Of a stretch of DNA of 64,000 nt, positions 1 to 10,878 are shown one piece after another. This DNA comes from Arthonia radiata. Taxonomy: Eukaryota > Ascomycota > Arthoniomycetes > Arthoniales > Arthoniaceae. The stretch spans positions 434,001 to 498,000 of the forward strand of contig PSQN01000012.1 in NCBI GenBank assembly GCA_002989075.1. The letters run 5' to 3'. Within the stretch, counting starts at the first letter, position 1, and each line of letters begins with the position of its first letter. Position numbers and translations under genes: made by a program. Under the pieces are notes generated by a model. It was not told the DNA's origin and did no database searches. It saw nothing but the letters and a program-made list of their open reading frames with translations.

Positions 1-1621
1 AGGAGGAGAGATGATATGGAAGTCGTTGGAGGGACGGCTCCGATAGAGCATTATGATACCCCGGCATTGAATTCTGTTGTTGATGCCAGCTTTGACTGCC
101 ATCTCGATGCTGTGTATCCTCTTCGCGGTGTGTCTGTGTCGGTCAGGATGGCTGCTGCAATAGAACGTGTGGAAATGCTAATACGGAGCGCTTGCGCCCA
201 ACAGCAGACCCTACTAGCTCGGGACATCCATCTACTTACGCAGTACCCTCAGCCACTCCAGCCGCCTACCGTCCCTTTCACACCTTGTTCGTCTACCACA
301 ACGGAGCGGCTGCCCGCTCCGCCCTCGCCTAGAAGCCTCTCGTTGCTCTTCGCTAGCCATCCACGGCATCAGCAACCCTCACTGCCCACCTGCCACTCAT
401 CGCAGCCCTCAATCAGCGGCGTGGAGACTTTTCCTTCAAACCTCGTCTGGACGTCTCTTCAGTATTTCGCGACGTCTCACTCCACCTTCCCACCCACCAC
501 TGCCTTGAGTCTCGTCAGCGTCAAATTGAAAGTGAGTAAAGTCGCTGACGAGCTTCGGATACCGCATAGAGAAGCACAGGAGTATAACAGTATTGGCTGG
601 CGAAACAATTCGTGATTGCAGACACCGAGATGATATCAAAGAACCTATATGGAAACATGAGATCTGATCGTCTCATATGCCCTGATCATCAAAGGCTTTT
701 ATGCATGAAATACTCAGAGGACTTCATACGCAGACATCGTTTTTGAAATTTTGGTTCTCTCCCGTTTCAGAGGCACTATCTTGGTGATGCGCTTGACAGC
801 GTACTTCGTTTCATTTGGCCCAATGCGGATGGAGCGCTCTGAAAATAAGAATGAAAAATACAGATGCGGGAATGTGGTGTGTGCCAGGTCTACTTGGACG
901 TTATTGACGTTCTAAGCATGGACTGCATTGCAATGATGCCTCGTGAGTATCGAGTTCTCTCTGATGGTGGCGATTTAGAACGGCGCAAGAGGGAAGGGTA
1001 AGGAAAGAGGGATATTAGGTGAAAGTCATGCCAGCTGTGCTTGCACAGCTGCGCTCACGTCTGGGACTGCGAGCGTCATTGTAAAGCTCTCGGTATAGAA
1101 CACTCACGGGGAGGAAGAATTCAGAAATTTGAGTTTTGCCCTTATGAAGCCGCACGCTGGCTCTGCTATTTCAAGATTCTGCGAGCGTAATGATTTTGCC
1201 CGATATGGAAATGTTGATCATTGTTGGTGGTTAAAACATGGGGAGATGTGCTGGATGCTCATGCGCCCCTCGTGCGGCTTACAAGAGCTTGAAATCCGTT
1301 CTTCAAATTGTTATAGAGTGGTTGCTGAGGCTTGCTCTTGAGACGAGGAGCCAGAATGGCGCCATGCCACCGCGTCTCCTTTGCTGGTGGAGTTTGTAGA
1401 AAGGAGTGAAGGTCGCAGATGGAGGCCTTGTCTTCGTCCTTCGTGTCATCAGACCAACGTGCAGCAACGTGCGCATCGCAGCGATCCTCGCTCTCATGAC
1501 GCACACTCATTTGCTGGCGGCTTGACGCTTTGCCTCTCCGTGCTGAGATCGAAGGGTCCAGATACCCGCTCAATCTCTCCCGGGCATTGAATATCAGCGG
1601 AACCGACACCTTGAAACACCC
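1..1621. other. Spacer at left edge, no gene supported
   Basis: No frame here looks like a gene. The longest open frame (16-615, plus) is Pro/Ser/Thr-rich, low in complexity and reads like a CT-rich promoter or 5' UTR. A perfect 7-bp hairpin (GGAGCGG, loop CTGC) lies at 303-320. Coding sequence belonging to a gene beyond the left edge cannot be excluded. Confidence 0.5.
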
Positions 1622-2629
1622 TCATTCCCCACCATCCCCACCTCCAAACCTCTCCCTCGCAAGCTCCCGGAACATCTTCATCGTCTTCTCCTCCTTTTCA
1701 CGATACCCCGCCATCCGCTCATCCTTCTCCGCCTTCCTCGCTTGGAAAATCTCCTCCCGCCTCTGCTCCCGCTCCGTCTTCTTCCGTTCCTCCTTCTGCT
1801 TTTGACTTTTCATGTCCTCGTACCCGCCACTACCCATCAGCTCGCCCTCGCCCACCTCTGCCACGTCACCGCCGCCTTCACGCCCAGCACGGTACTGTGC
1901 AGAGGCGTCGGCAGTTTCACGCTTCTTCTCAAGCATGCGCTCGCGCGTCCCAGGCTCGGCGCGCGGTACGAGTTCCTCGAGCTGCGCTTTTTGCAGTTTG
2001 CGGTCGTGAGCGCGGGCGGCGCGGAGATCTGCATGAGCGTTGGAAGAGGCGCCAGCGCGAGCGTCGTCCTGCTCAGCGACTCTGTCGAAGGTCATGGGCG
2101 GAGGTGCAGGACCGGTCGTGGAGTCGACGTCAGAGTCATGGTCTTCACTTCGAGGCCGTGAGGGTGGGGGTGGTCGCTGGGATGAGGCGTCAATGCGGGC
2201 TTTGAGCGCGGGGTCGTACCAGCCGGCTGCGAGCTCGCCGTTGTTCCTTGTGATTGTCAGTACTAGGTTTGAGTGTTCTTGGGGGGTGAGGTGGGCATAC
2301 CATTTCTGATAGAAGCTCTTCCAGCGCCCTTTTATCTCTGCGTCGTCGAGGTCGTGGATGTCTTTCTGCTTTTGGATGTCGAGGTAGCTTGCGAAGACCC
2401 CTTTATATTTGTCAAAGTCGCGTCTGGAGAGTTGTGGGGCTTCGAAGGGTATCACGGCGGGCGTTTTGGGTGCAGATGTACGCTGTCGTTTGTGAGGGCG
2501 TTCGTCAGCATCATGGCGGCGGTGGTGATGCCGGCGATGACGGTGTGAGTGAGGTGATCGGTCGCGGTGATTTGTGGCACGATGCGCATCTCTTGGGGAG
2601 GAGGAGCGTGGCCGGTGGATGTCAGACAT
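1622..2629 (-). CDS. Arg/Ser-rich nuclear protein (HEL117-like, no helicase domain)
   Basis: Two exons on the minus strand, 2629-2301 and 2246-1622, about 317 residues. The intron 2247-2300 is 54 nt with a GTATGC donor, an ACTGAC branch site and a CACAAG acceptor. It is a multiple of three with no stop, so a naive open reading frame runs straight through it; splicing restores a smooth QKWNNGELAAGWYDP. The N-terminus is a His/Arg/Ser-rich tract (residues 1-50), then a conserved helical block (SRRDFDKYKGVFASYLDIQK), then a charged C-terminus with PRAEPGTRERMLEKKRE and a Lys/Glu-rich coiled coil. Similar ascomycete proteins are often labelled RNA helicase HEL117, but no helicase motif is visible. 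Location in the nucleus and a link to RNA processing are inferred from composition only. Confidence 0.8.
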   Translation of the reverse strand: MSDIHRPRSSSPRDAHRATNHRDRSPHSHRHRRHHHRRHDADERPHKRQRTSAPKTPAVIPFEAPQLSRRDFDKYKGVFASYLDIQKQKDIHDLDDAEIKGRWKSFYQKWYAHLTPQEHSNLVLTITRNNGELAAGWYDPALKARIDASSQRPPPPSRPRSEDHDSDVDSTTGPAPPPMTFDRVAEQDDARAGASSNAHADLRAARAHDRKLQKAQLEELVPRAEPGTRERMLEKKRETADASAQYRAGREGGGDVAEVGEGELMGSGGYEDMKSQKQKEERKKTEREQRREEIFQARKAEKDERMAGYREKEEKTMKMFRELARERFGGGDGGE

Positions 2630-3779
2630 TTCGAAGGAGGTTGACGAGGATTCATAAAGCAGGATTCACATGTGAATGGGGATGGAAAACATGATACTGC
2701 TTTGGGTCATCGGGTTGCTATACGTGGTAAGCTTATCGATCGGTTCATCGTTTGTCGTCGCCGGCACTGCTCGTTTCTCCTGCCATTCTAAAATGCTCGA
2801 ACATGTCGACTGTCAGCCTCGGCGCGATTCCAGAGAAGCCTTGGGTCGTTACAGCATCTCTGCAGAGTCACATTGATGGCAACACCAGACATTGCCAGGT
2901 ATTGCAACCAGCATCCGGTCCGCCGGAGATCGGTTTAGGAAGCCACCTGACACCTACTGCAAAGTACAGTTATGCGTGTAATAGGACGATTTGCACTGCA
3001 AATCCGGGGTAATTCATATGCAGGGATTGCAAGACTCGTCTGTTAAGATCTAGAGAAGCGTCTAGATGTCAATAGTGGCAGGTCAACTAGGATGAGCCAA
3101 CTGATCACAAGGTGCAGCTTGCCAGGATGTCCTTTGACGTCTCGGAAATCCATTGTTTTTGTCATAAAACAGATTCTTCTTTATCATGAGCCAGTACGAT
3201 GTGTCTATGATACGAAGCACTCAGTTAGACCCTTGCTGTATAGCTTTGCAACAGCTAAAAGATTACACATTTTCTGGAAGCGCAGAGGTGCGCCGCAAGA
3301 GATCCAAGTAGTTTTGGACTCAAAAGCATCGAGTCGTGACCCCACAAACTTGACTAGATCCCCTTCTCTTCCTTGAAGCAGGGATTGCCACCCAGCAAAC
3401 CCTTGCAATTTACCCCGGATGCCGCTGAGAACATCTAATACTTGCCGCGCAAAGTAAGTTCCATGCTCATGCGTGAACCCTCATCCCGTCGCGCCGTCAT
3501 GCACTGAGCTGCTTTCGTAAGGTGTGAGCATAGACTCATCTTGGAAAGCAGAACGCCGTCTTTGTACTTCTGCTACGGTGTCTTTGTGCCGTACACCATT
3601 CTCGTGCCCACGAGGATCTAGGCTGTCAGTATGCCGCCGAACGTAATTATAAGACCCGCGCGCAAGCCTCTGAAACAATCTCATCTCAATCACCTCTATA
3701 ACAATCAGCCATCCGCCTGAGTCCTCAACCTCACAGATTCTTCAACACTCACGAGCATTCACCTTCACTGTTCACAAGT
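2630..3779. other. Divergent spacer between nuclear-protein gene and cellulase
   Basis: About 1.15 kb between divergent genes, so it must hold both promoters. No convincing coding frame. The last 150 bases before the cellulase start hold a TATA-like box and a CT-rich leader. Confidence 0.6.
3646..3653 (+). promoter_or_regulatory. TATA-like box of the cellulase gene
   Basis: ATTATAAG lies about 130 bases upstream of the cellulase ATG, followed by a pyrimidine-rich leader, as in other fungal cellulase promoters. Position and sequence are seen; function is inferred. Confidence 0.45.
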
Positions 3780-5196
3780 ATGCATCGACTAATCGCTGCC
3801 GCGGCGGCACTCCTCGCACCAGCCTACGCTCAGACTCTCTACGGGCAATGTGGTGGCACAGGATGGACTGGGGGCACGGTCTGCCCAGCAGGCTCGACAT
3901 GCCAGGCTCAGGGCGCCTACTACTCACAATGTCTCCCGGGCGCAGGATCAAGCAGCACGCTCGTCACAAGTGTGTCCTCTGCGCCGTCAGCGACAAGCGC
4001 TCCCACATCTGGTGCTGGATCCGGTACCTCAGCTGCCCCAGCACCCACCGCGGTCGTCGGCAACCCATTCACCGGCAAGCAGATCTACGCCAACCCATAC
4101 TACGCCTCTGAGATCTCAGCCTCAGCCATCTCATCTCTCCCAGCATCACTCAAGCCCGCAGCTTCCGCCGTTGCCAATCTCGGCACCTTCGTCTGGCTCG
4201 ACACCGCCGCCAAGGTCCCGACTATGGACACTTACCTGACCAACATTGAGGCACTGAACGCCAACAGAGGCTCGAAGCCAGAGACTATCGGTGCCTTCGT
4301 CGTCTATGATCTTCCCGACCGTGACTGTGCTGCCGCAGCCTCCAACGGCGAGTACTCCATTGCCAACAACGGCCTCGCCAACTACAAGGCTTACATCGAC
4401 AGCATTGCCAAGATCGTGAAGGCCCACCCAAAGACCTCCATGGCTCTCGTCATCGAGCCCGACTCCCTCGGCAACCTCATCACTAACCTCGCCACTCCCA
4501 AGTGTGCCGGTGCTCAGGACGCATACAAGGCTGGCGTAACTTACGCCATGCAGCAGCTGAACCAGCCCAACGTCGCCATGTACCTTGACGCCGGACACGC
4601 CGGCTGGTTGGGCTGGTCCGCCAACATCGGCCCCGCCGCGCAACTCTTCGGTCAACTCTACAAGGCCGCTGGCAGCCCCAAGGCCGTCCGTGGTCTCGCT
4701 ACCAACGTCGCCAACTACAACGCTTTCGACATCGCCACGGCACCGAGCTACACCCAAGGCAACAGCAACTACGACGAGAAGCTCTACGTCAACGCTCTTG
4801 CGCCTCTTCTTACGGCAAATGGCTTCCCCGCGCACTTCATCATGGATACTGGCCGCAACGGTGCCCAGCCGACGAAGCAACAGGCATGGGGTGACTGGTG
4901 CAATCTCATCGGTACCGGATTTGGTCAGCCGTTCACTACTAACACTGGTGACGCGCTCGAGGACGCCTTTGTATGGGTGAAGCCAGGTGGTGAGGGTGAC
5001 GGCACTTCCAACCAGTCGGCCGCACGCTACGACTTCCACTGCGGGCAGTCTGATGCGCTACAGCCGGCTCCCGAGGCAGGCACATGGTTCGAGGTAAGTC
5101 GACGCTTGCTGATTGTGATGATCGGACCTTGGCTGACAGTGGTGATAGGCATACTTCCAGCAGCTCCTTCAGAACGCGAACCCCAAGCTTGCATGA
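3780..5196 (+). CDS. GH6 cellobiohydrolase II with N-terminal CBM1 (secreted)
   Basis: Exons 3780-5093 and 5149-5196 give 453 residues; the 55-nt intron has GTAAGT, GCTGAC and TAG signals, and splicing yields the family ending WFEAYFQQLL. A signal peptide (1-17, cut after AYA) leads into a CBM1 (about 19-54, [11 protein letters not shown], paired cysteines and aromatic face), a Ser/Thr/Ala/Pro linker (55-92) and the GH6 catalytic domain (93-453). The proton donor lies in IEPDS (Asp228) and the second key acid in LPDRDC (Asp182). Cys183/Cys242 and Cys374/Cys421 match the two known disulfides. The enzyme releases cellobiose from the non-reducing ends of cellulose outside the cell. Oddity: the usual free cysteine of GGECDGTS is glycine here (GGEGDGTS, Gly406). 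Closest known type is Trichoderma reesei Cel6A. Confidence 0.96.
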
Positions 5197-6300
5197 GCGG
5201 TTTCTGTATTGCGGGGATCCTGTATATGATTAGCACATATCTTCTTCGGAACCACTTGATTACTCTTGACCATCGTTTGTCTGGCGTCTGATGCTCTTCT
5301 TGGCTTCCAATTATTGACTTGACGCCTTTTACTACCCGTTGTGAGCCTTCTGTGTAGTATGCGAAAGAAAGCGATGCAGGTGAGTGTTGCATTTCGTGGG
5401 GCATCTACCAAATACCTGCCCAGGGTGCCAATGGTGTTGATCAATGCAAGGTAATATCTAGATTGACAGCCACAACGAGACTTGCATCGAAGCGGTCGTG
5501 AAGTGAACGTGTTGCGCGTCTGCACTTGAACGCCACTGTTGCCAGATGCGCCATCTTCGGCAGAGGATCCGAGAACGAGGATTAAGTGTCTGCGGTCTTC
5601 ATTGCTGTCAGGTCCAGATGGCGCCCTTACGCAAGGTACATTTCGTATCAGTGTGATCTTGGCTAATCAGAGCCTCGCCAGTCACCCAAGGGTAAAATCC
5701 TACAGGAACAGCTCCATTACCTCGGCCAACGAGTTGCTCTCCCGTTCGAACTTTCCCCCCGCTGCATGGTGAGAGTTCGTTGCTTGCGTGCCTCAAAGAC
5801 CAAGTCTTTCAAGCGAAATTTTGGGACAAAGCGCTTCGAGGCCCTTCACGATCGGTTTTCGAAGCCCCGAACGGGGAGAAAATTTGAGGCTGGTATAAGC
5901 TACCCCGCAGCGAACCAGACGGCAATGTCGACAAGCGTGACAGCTAGTGGAGCTTAGCATTGAGCCCCTTCTCCCTTTCATTTGTCCATGGCAATCTCTA
6001 CCACTGTTGCTCGCCGGGATTGCACAGATCGCTCAAACTTGTCTTCGACTTGCACTGCCGACTGGTCGCATATCGAAGGCGAATGCATGTACGCTTCTGC
6101 GTTCGCAGTAAGCGCACTGGATACAAGCAGCATGTCCATGCAGCTACTTGAGCCTAGACCCAATGCTGTTTGTGTTTGAGTCGACCTGCCCTGGGTGTAC
6201 AAGAGGATGCAATGCCCATCTGCTACTTGCCGATCGTCGTGTCTGCTCATAACCGCCTGCTATCTCGCCATCGTTCGGTGCTGTAGTATCTCAGACCAGT
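5197..6300. other. Spacer between cellulase and MFS gene
   Basis: About 1.1 kb between two plus-strand genes: cellulase 3' UTR and MFS promoter. Open frames here are short, differ in every frame and have no recognisable protein. Confidence 0.6.
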
Positions 6301-8323
6301 ATGGCGGAAGAGATCAAGACGAAGGAGGTCGGAGAGGATGTCACTCGTATATCCTCGACGACCTCTTCACCCAACCCTGACAATCATACCGCAGAGAAGG
6401 CGTTGAGCGACAACAGCTCTGATCATGATTCTCCTGTAAGTCGAGGTGGTCGCCTTGTGCAAGACGTGCCTGACATTCAAGAAGATGACGCTTCACCGCT
6501 TCATGCCGCTGGTGGCCATGGCGTTCTTGTGGACGGGCTCCCAGATTCCGCTTTATCTTTTTGGAGCAGTCCCGCCGTACAGTAAGTCGTAGTAATTGCA
6601 GACGCATCCCTTCTGGTATACTAACCCTTGTGCAGTATATCAGGACCTCGGCGGCGCGGACAGATGGACGTGGTTCGTGCTGGGCAATCTGCTGGCGCTC
6701 GCTTCGATCTGCCCTTTCGTTGGCTCTCTATCTGACCTCTTTGGTCGTCGATACGTTGCAATCATCGGCGCTTCATTCCTCATCCTCGGCATGATTGTAG
6801 CATCCACAGCGCACAACATGAATATTTTCATCGGTGGCATGGCAATCTCAGGCATTGGTGCTGGCATCAATGAGCTCACGGCGTTGGCCGTCACTTCTGA
6901 GATTGCGCCGACACGAAAGCGCGGACTGTACAACTCACTAATGATCGCAACCATCCTACCTTTCTGCCCTTCTCAGCTGTGGGGCCAACTGGTCGCCTCC
7001 AGCAGCAGCTGGAGATATATCGGTCTATGGTGTGGTCTTTGGGCATTCGTCGGCCTTGTGCTCACTGTTGTGTTCTATCATCCGCCACCTCGGGTGAACA
7101 GCGCGAGCCTCTCCCGCAGAGAGATTTTGGCGCGTGTCGATTACGTGGGTGGCTTACTGTCAGTTGGCGGCATGCTTCTCTTCATGGTATGTCGTCTTGA
7201 AAGCCGGGCTCTCTCTGGGCTGACAGGGAGCCCCATACGCTAATACCTTACCAGATGGGCCTCCAATGGGGCGGATACAACTACCCGTGGGTGTCTACTC
7301 ATGTGCTTGTTCCTTTGATCTTGGGAATCGTTCTGGTCGCTCTTTTCTTCGTATGGGAGTCCAAGTTCGCCAAGTACCCAATGTTTCCGCGGCGCCTGAA
7401 GCAAGAGAGTCGTATTTTGACTTTGACCTTGATCATTACAGCCATCAGGTAAGCCAAAGCGTCGTTTTCGCGCGTGAATCATGCTAACGTCGTATCAGCG
7501 GAGCGAGCTTCTTTAGTATCATCCTCTTTTGGCCGACCCAGAGCTACAACGTATACGGTCATGAACCCGTCGAAGTTGGCATTCGAAATCTGTCGCTTGG
7601 CTTCTCGATCCTGTCTGGTGCTTGCGTCATTCTTGCTCTTCTCTCGTACACAAAAGGCCGCATCCGGGAGCTCTTGCTGTTTTCGTGCATCTTGATGACA
7701 GCCGGTACGGGCGGCATGGCTGCGCTTAGAGTTGACAATCTTTGGCTTGTCTACATTGTTGTCACCATCGCAGGGATCGGTATTGGTGGCATTGTTGTTC
7801 CAGCAGCCATCATTTCGAATATTGTTTGCCCCGGTGAGTATCTCCTTTCTTTGATTGCCGCTGACGGATGAGCTAACGTGCAACAGATGATCTCATCGCC
7901 ACAGTCACTGCTCTTACGCTCGCCATCCGCGTCATCGGCGGTGCCATTGGTTACGCGATCTATTACAACATCTTCTACAACAAGTTCGTCTCCGCTGCGC
8001 AAACACAATTCCTCGTCCCCGCCGCCATGAAAGTTCTTGACCCAAGGGGCGTCCCAAACCCGCAGGTCACTCTGAAGCAAACGGTCGTCGAGATCGTCGA
8101 ACTCACTGCAGCTGGCCTCCTGCCCGCCATTCGAAAGCTGCCTGGCGTTCAAAGCGATGAGGCATACGAGGCCATCGTTCGTGCTGGACAAGAGACATTC
8201 GCGTATGCGTACAAATGGGTATACTACGTCAGTCTCGCGTTCGGAGGGTTCTCAATCATCTGTGCAGCTTTCCTTGGAGACATCAAGAAATACATGAACG
8301 ATCATGTTGCCGCCGCGTACTAA
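6301..8323 (+). CDS. Major facilitator exporter, TRI12 (trichothecene efflux) family
   Basis: Six exons: 6301-6435, 6482-6581, 6636-7186, 7255-7448, 7499-7833, 7887-8323, giving 583 residues. All five introns (46-68 nt) have good GT/AG ends and keep frame. After a Ser/Asp-rich cytosolic N-terminus (about 1-46) come the transmembrane segments, with the MFS loop motif GSLSDLFGRRYV, the ISGIGAGINELTALAVTSEIAPTRKRG stretch split over TM4 and its loop, and a C-terminal tail ending DIKKYMNDH. Length and these motifs fit TRI12-like proton-coupled drug and toxin exporters of the plasma membrane (usual size near 600 residues). The substrate cannot be read from sequence. No secondary-metabolite synthase lies in the window, so membership of a toxin cluster is not supported; siderophore or general drug export are alternatives. 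Confidence 0.93.
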
Positions 8324-9945
8324 TCGACAACGCCGCCGGCTCGCTTAGGGTACTTAACAGATTTGCATCCCATAGACAAAGCAATGCAGGAGTTCGAACA
8401 TTCACGTTACCTGTCCAATGTTTTCGTCTTCTTCTGCTATACATCAACAGGCTCGCAGAGCCGAGCGCGTGCTCATGGTCGAGGCGACTATCACGTCAGT
8501 ACTGCTAACGAATCGAGGAACGGCCAAGCATAGCTTTACCCAAGCTTCATCGCTACCGTTGCAGCTTGCGCGTTGGTGTTCCATTTGTCTGTGGACGATG
8601 CGAACGCAACCAAACATGCCGGAAAATGATTTTTGTATGTCCCCTTCACCTGTGAATAAAGGACAAGCTTCGGTACAACCAGTAACACTGCTAATTCGCA
8701 AAGTCTCGGAACGGTCAGCAGAGCTATCGGCTGCTGTAGGTAAGCAACTGGTGTTTGGAATAAAGCCGTCGAGAAAGATATCAAAATGATGTTATCGTTG
8801 ATCTTCATACTAAGCCAGCGTGACGTGATGGATAAATGGCAGAACTCAAGGTAACAGTTCATGGGAGTTGGCTGCGAGTTGGCTGCTCGTCGAACGGGGC
8901 GAATCTCGAAGGCCGATTGAATAATAATTGAACCTAGGTGAGCAATGTTGCGTACGCGTTGACTCCGCCAGCCTTGATTACCCAACAAGGCCTTGAAGGC
9001 CTCTAATTCTACGGAAAAAGAGTGATGAGCATACTTGAAAACACGTGAGAAGAACCGATGGTGTGTGCGTCGGAAAATCTCCCGCACGTCAGCGAAAATG
9101 CCTCGGGACCACATCTCAAGCAACGGTGAGGGAGAGTTCAGACTTGGCTGATGGTGAGGGCGCCGGAGAATGTTAGGAGGTGAAAATCTGGTCAGAGGCT
9201 CCACAGCACGTTAGCCTGGGATATTGCCGTATCCGGGCTGTTGATATCGCCAAGAGCCTCGCGGTCCGTGCCGTGGCTTCGGAGATCGCTCCGTCTCCAA
9301 GACCAACCAATCACGGCACTCACCATCCCCAACTGACACCAAGCATCGAGCACATGCAAGACACCGGAAAAGCTTTACCGCAACTCGTCATTGACCAAGA
9401 GCCGCATCTCTTACCATCTCTCCCTCCTATCTATCCTATCAATCGGTCATCATCATTCCCGCGCCTACTGTTAGCAAGGCCCACCCATACTGAGACAACC
9501 TGGGAAAATACCACTCTCCTCCAATCTTCATTGCCGGTCACCTTTCTCATCTCGCCATATGCCTGTCACGCTAGAGGATTCTGAGGACGCTCGACTCCAA
9601 GTGTGACTCGATGACTAACTTTCAACATGGCTGAGACGAGTGTCTAATTGACCAATGGTCCTTGGGGTCTGTGGGGAGCGAATTCCCACCAAACCGTAGC
9701 CTTTTCCCAGTTTCCACGCAGCAATTTTCTCTTAGGAGCGTATAAAAGAAGTGGTCACCAATTTCTTTAGCCGTAGCCTCTTCTCTGTATCATCAAATTG
9801 TTCGAAAGATTGCACTTGCTGCCGATACTCGTATCTTCTTCCCTCTTGCGCAAAATATCCGATAACATCTGCATCCGCTGCCCGGCCCACACATTTGAGA
9901 CTTCAGAATCCCATTTATAACAGCACATCGCACACTTAGCACACA
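8324..9945. other. Spacer and promoter of the aldo-keto reductase
   Basis: 1.6 kb without a supported gene. An open frame of about 220 codons on the minus strand (9204-8536) starts with GTG, lacks domain features and is judged chance. The right end is the reductase promoter with CCAAT boxes (for example 9652-9656) and a pyrimidine-rich leader. Confidence 0.55.
9604..9750 (+). promoter_or_regulatory. Reductase promoter: Gcn4- and Yap1-like sites plus TATA box
   Basis: TGACTC at 9604-9609 matches the Gcn4/CpcA core, TGACTAA at 9612-9618 resembles a Yap1/AP-1 site, CCAAT sits at 9652-9656, and TATAAAAG at 9741-9748 is a strong TATA box about 200 bases before the ATG. The matches are seen; stress control of the gene is inferred. 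Confidence 0.45.
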
Positions 9946-10878
9946 ATGGCACCCATCGCCATCACCCCAGAAGCCTCACCTGAGCGAAAAGACATCAAAG
10001 CTCTCAAAAACCAGGTCAACGGCGGCACTGTCACTCCGCCTGTAGACGAGTATATCGAGCTCAACGACGGCAACAGAATCCCACAGGTCGCTCTAGGCGT
10101 ATACAAGGCACCCAACGGCCAGGAAACAGAAGATGCCGTTACCAGTGCCCTTGATGCCGGCTACCGACACATCGACTCCGCCGCACGATACGCCAACGAG
10201 GAGGCCTGCGGTCGCGCTATCAACGCCTGGCTGAAGCGAACCGGCACCCCTCGTGAGGATATCTTCATCACGAGCAAGCTCTGGGACGCCGATCATGGCT
10301 ACGAAAGCACGTGGAAGGCTCTCCTCGTATCGCTCGACAAGTTCCGGCTTGACTACCTCGATCTCTACCTCATCCACTCCCCCTCCGACTGCGACATTAA
10401 GCGCTACGACTCATGGCGGGCCATGGAAGACGCCCAGAAGGCGGGCAAGGTCCGTTCCATTGGCGTCTCAAACTTCGGCGAGAGTCACATGAAGCATATT
10501 CTCGAGAAGGGCACCGTCACGCCTGCCGTCAATCAGGTTGAGATCCACCCTTTCTGCCCACGTCATGATCTTGTCGATCTGTGCCACAAGAACGGTGTCA
10601 AAATTGAGGCATACTCGCCACTCGCCCGGGGCAACAAGCTAAAAGATGAGCGTATCGTGGCTATAGCCCAAAAGCACAACAAGGAGCCTGCTCAGATCCT
10701 CCTCAACTGGAACGCTGTCCATAAGGGCAACGTCATCCTGCCTAAGTCGATGACACCCTCCCGCATCGTCAGCAACTCGCAGGTCTTCGACTTCGCCCTC
10801 GACGCTGAAGATCTTGCCGCGCTGGACAAAATGGGCGAGGAGAACTACGTCACTGGTTCCCTGCACAAGAGCAACTGA
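9946..10878 (+). CDS. NADP-dependent aldo-keto reductase
   Basis: Intronless, 310 residues, ATG in context CACAATGGC. The catalytic tetrad of the AKR superfamily is complete: Asp77 (RHIDSAARY), Tyr82, Lys111 (ITSKLW) and His144 (LIHSP). The signature GVSNFGESHM follows, then the NADPH-binding LPKSMTPSRI near the C-terminus. A roughly 35-residue N-terminal extension precedes the barrel. These enzymes reduce aldehydes and sugars such as glyceraldehyde or xylose with NADPH in the cytosol; yeast Gcy1/Ypr1-type enzymes are the nearest known group. The exact substrate is not readable. High codon bias toward C-ending codons and the strong TATA box suggest good expression. Confidence 0.93.
   Translation: MAPIAITPEASPERKDIKALKNQVNGGTVTPPVDEYIELNDGNRIPQVALGVYKAPNGQETEDAVTSALDAGYRHIDSAARYANEEACGRAINAWLKRTGTPREDIFITSKLWDADHGYESTWKALLVSLDKFRLDYLDLYLIHSPSDCDIKRYDSWRAMEDAQKAGKVRSIGVSNFGESHMKHILEKGTVTPAVNQVEIHPFCPRHDLVDLCHKNGVKIEAYSPLARGNKLKDERIVAIAQKHNKEPAQILLNWNAVHKGNVILPKSMTPSRIVSNSQVFDFALDAEDLAALDKMGEENYVTGSLHKSN

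Noticed and set aside
1-104. Minus-strand start MAVKAGIN resembling a GAPDH N-terminus
   Set aside because: The next residues do not give GFGRIGR and no donor site fits; the eight-residue likeness is probably chance and the rest is outside the window.
16-615. 199-codon frame at the left edge
   Set aside because: Second half is Pro/Ser/Thr low-complexity from CT-rich DNA; looks like promoter or leader.
4146-5039. 297-codon open frame antisense to the cellulase
   Set aside because: It mirrors the C-rich third positions of the GH6 gene; low-complexity Val/Gly/Leu product with no domain.
3780-8323. Cellulase plus TRI12-type exporter as a functional cluster
   Set aside because: No metabolite synthase or regulator nearby and separate promoters; adjacency alone is not evidence.
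8536-9204. 222-codon open frame on the minus strand
   Set aside because: Starts with GTG, no recognisable domain, no splice signals or upstream promoter pattern; lies in the reductase promoter side. Treated as chance.
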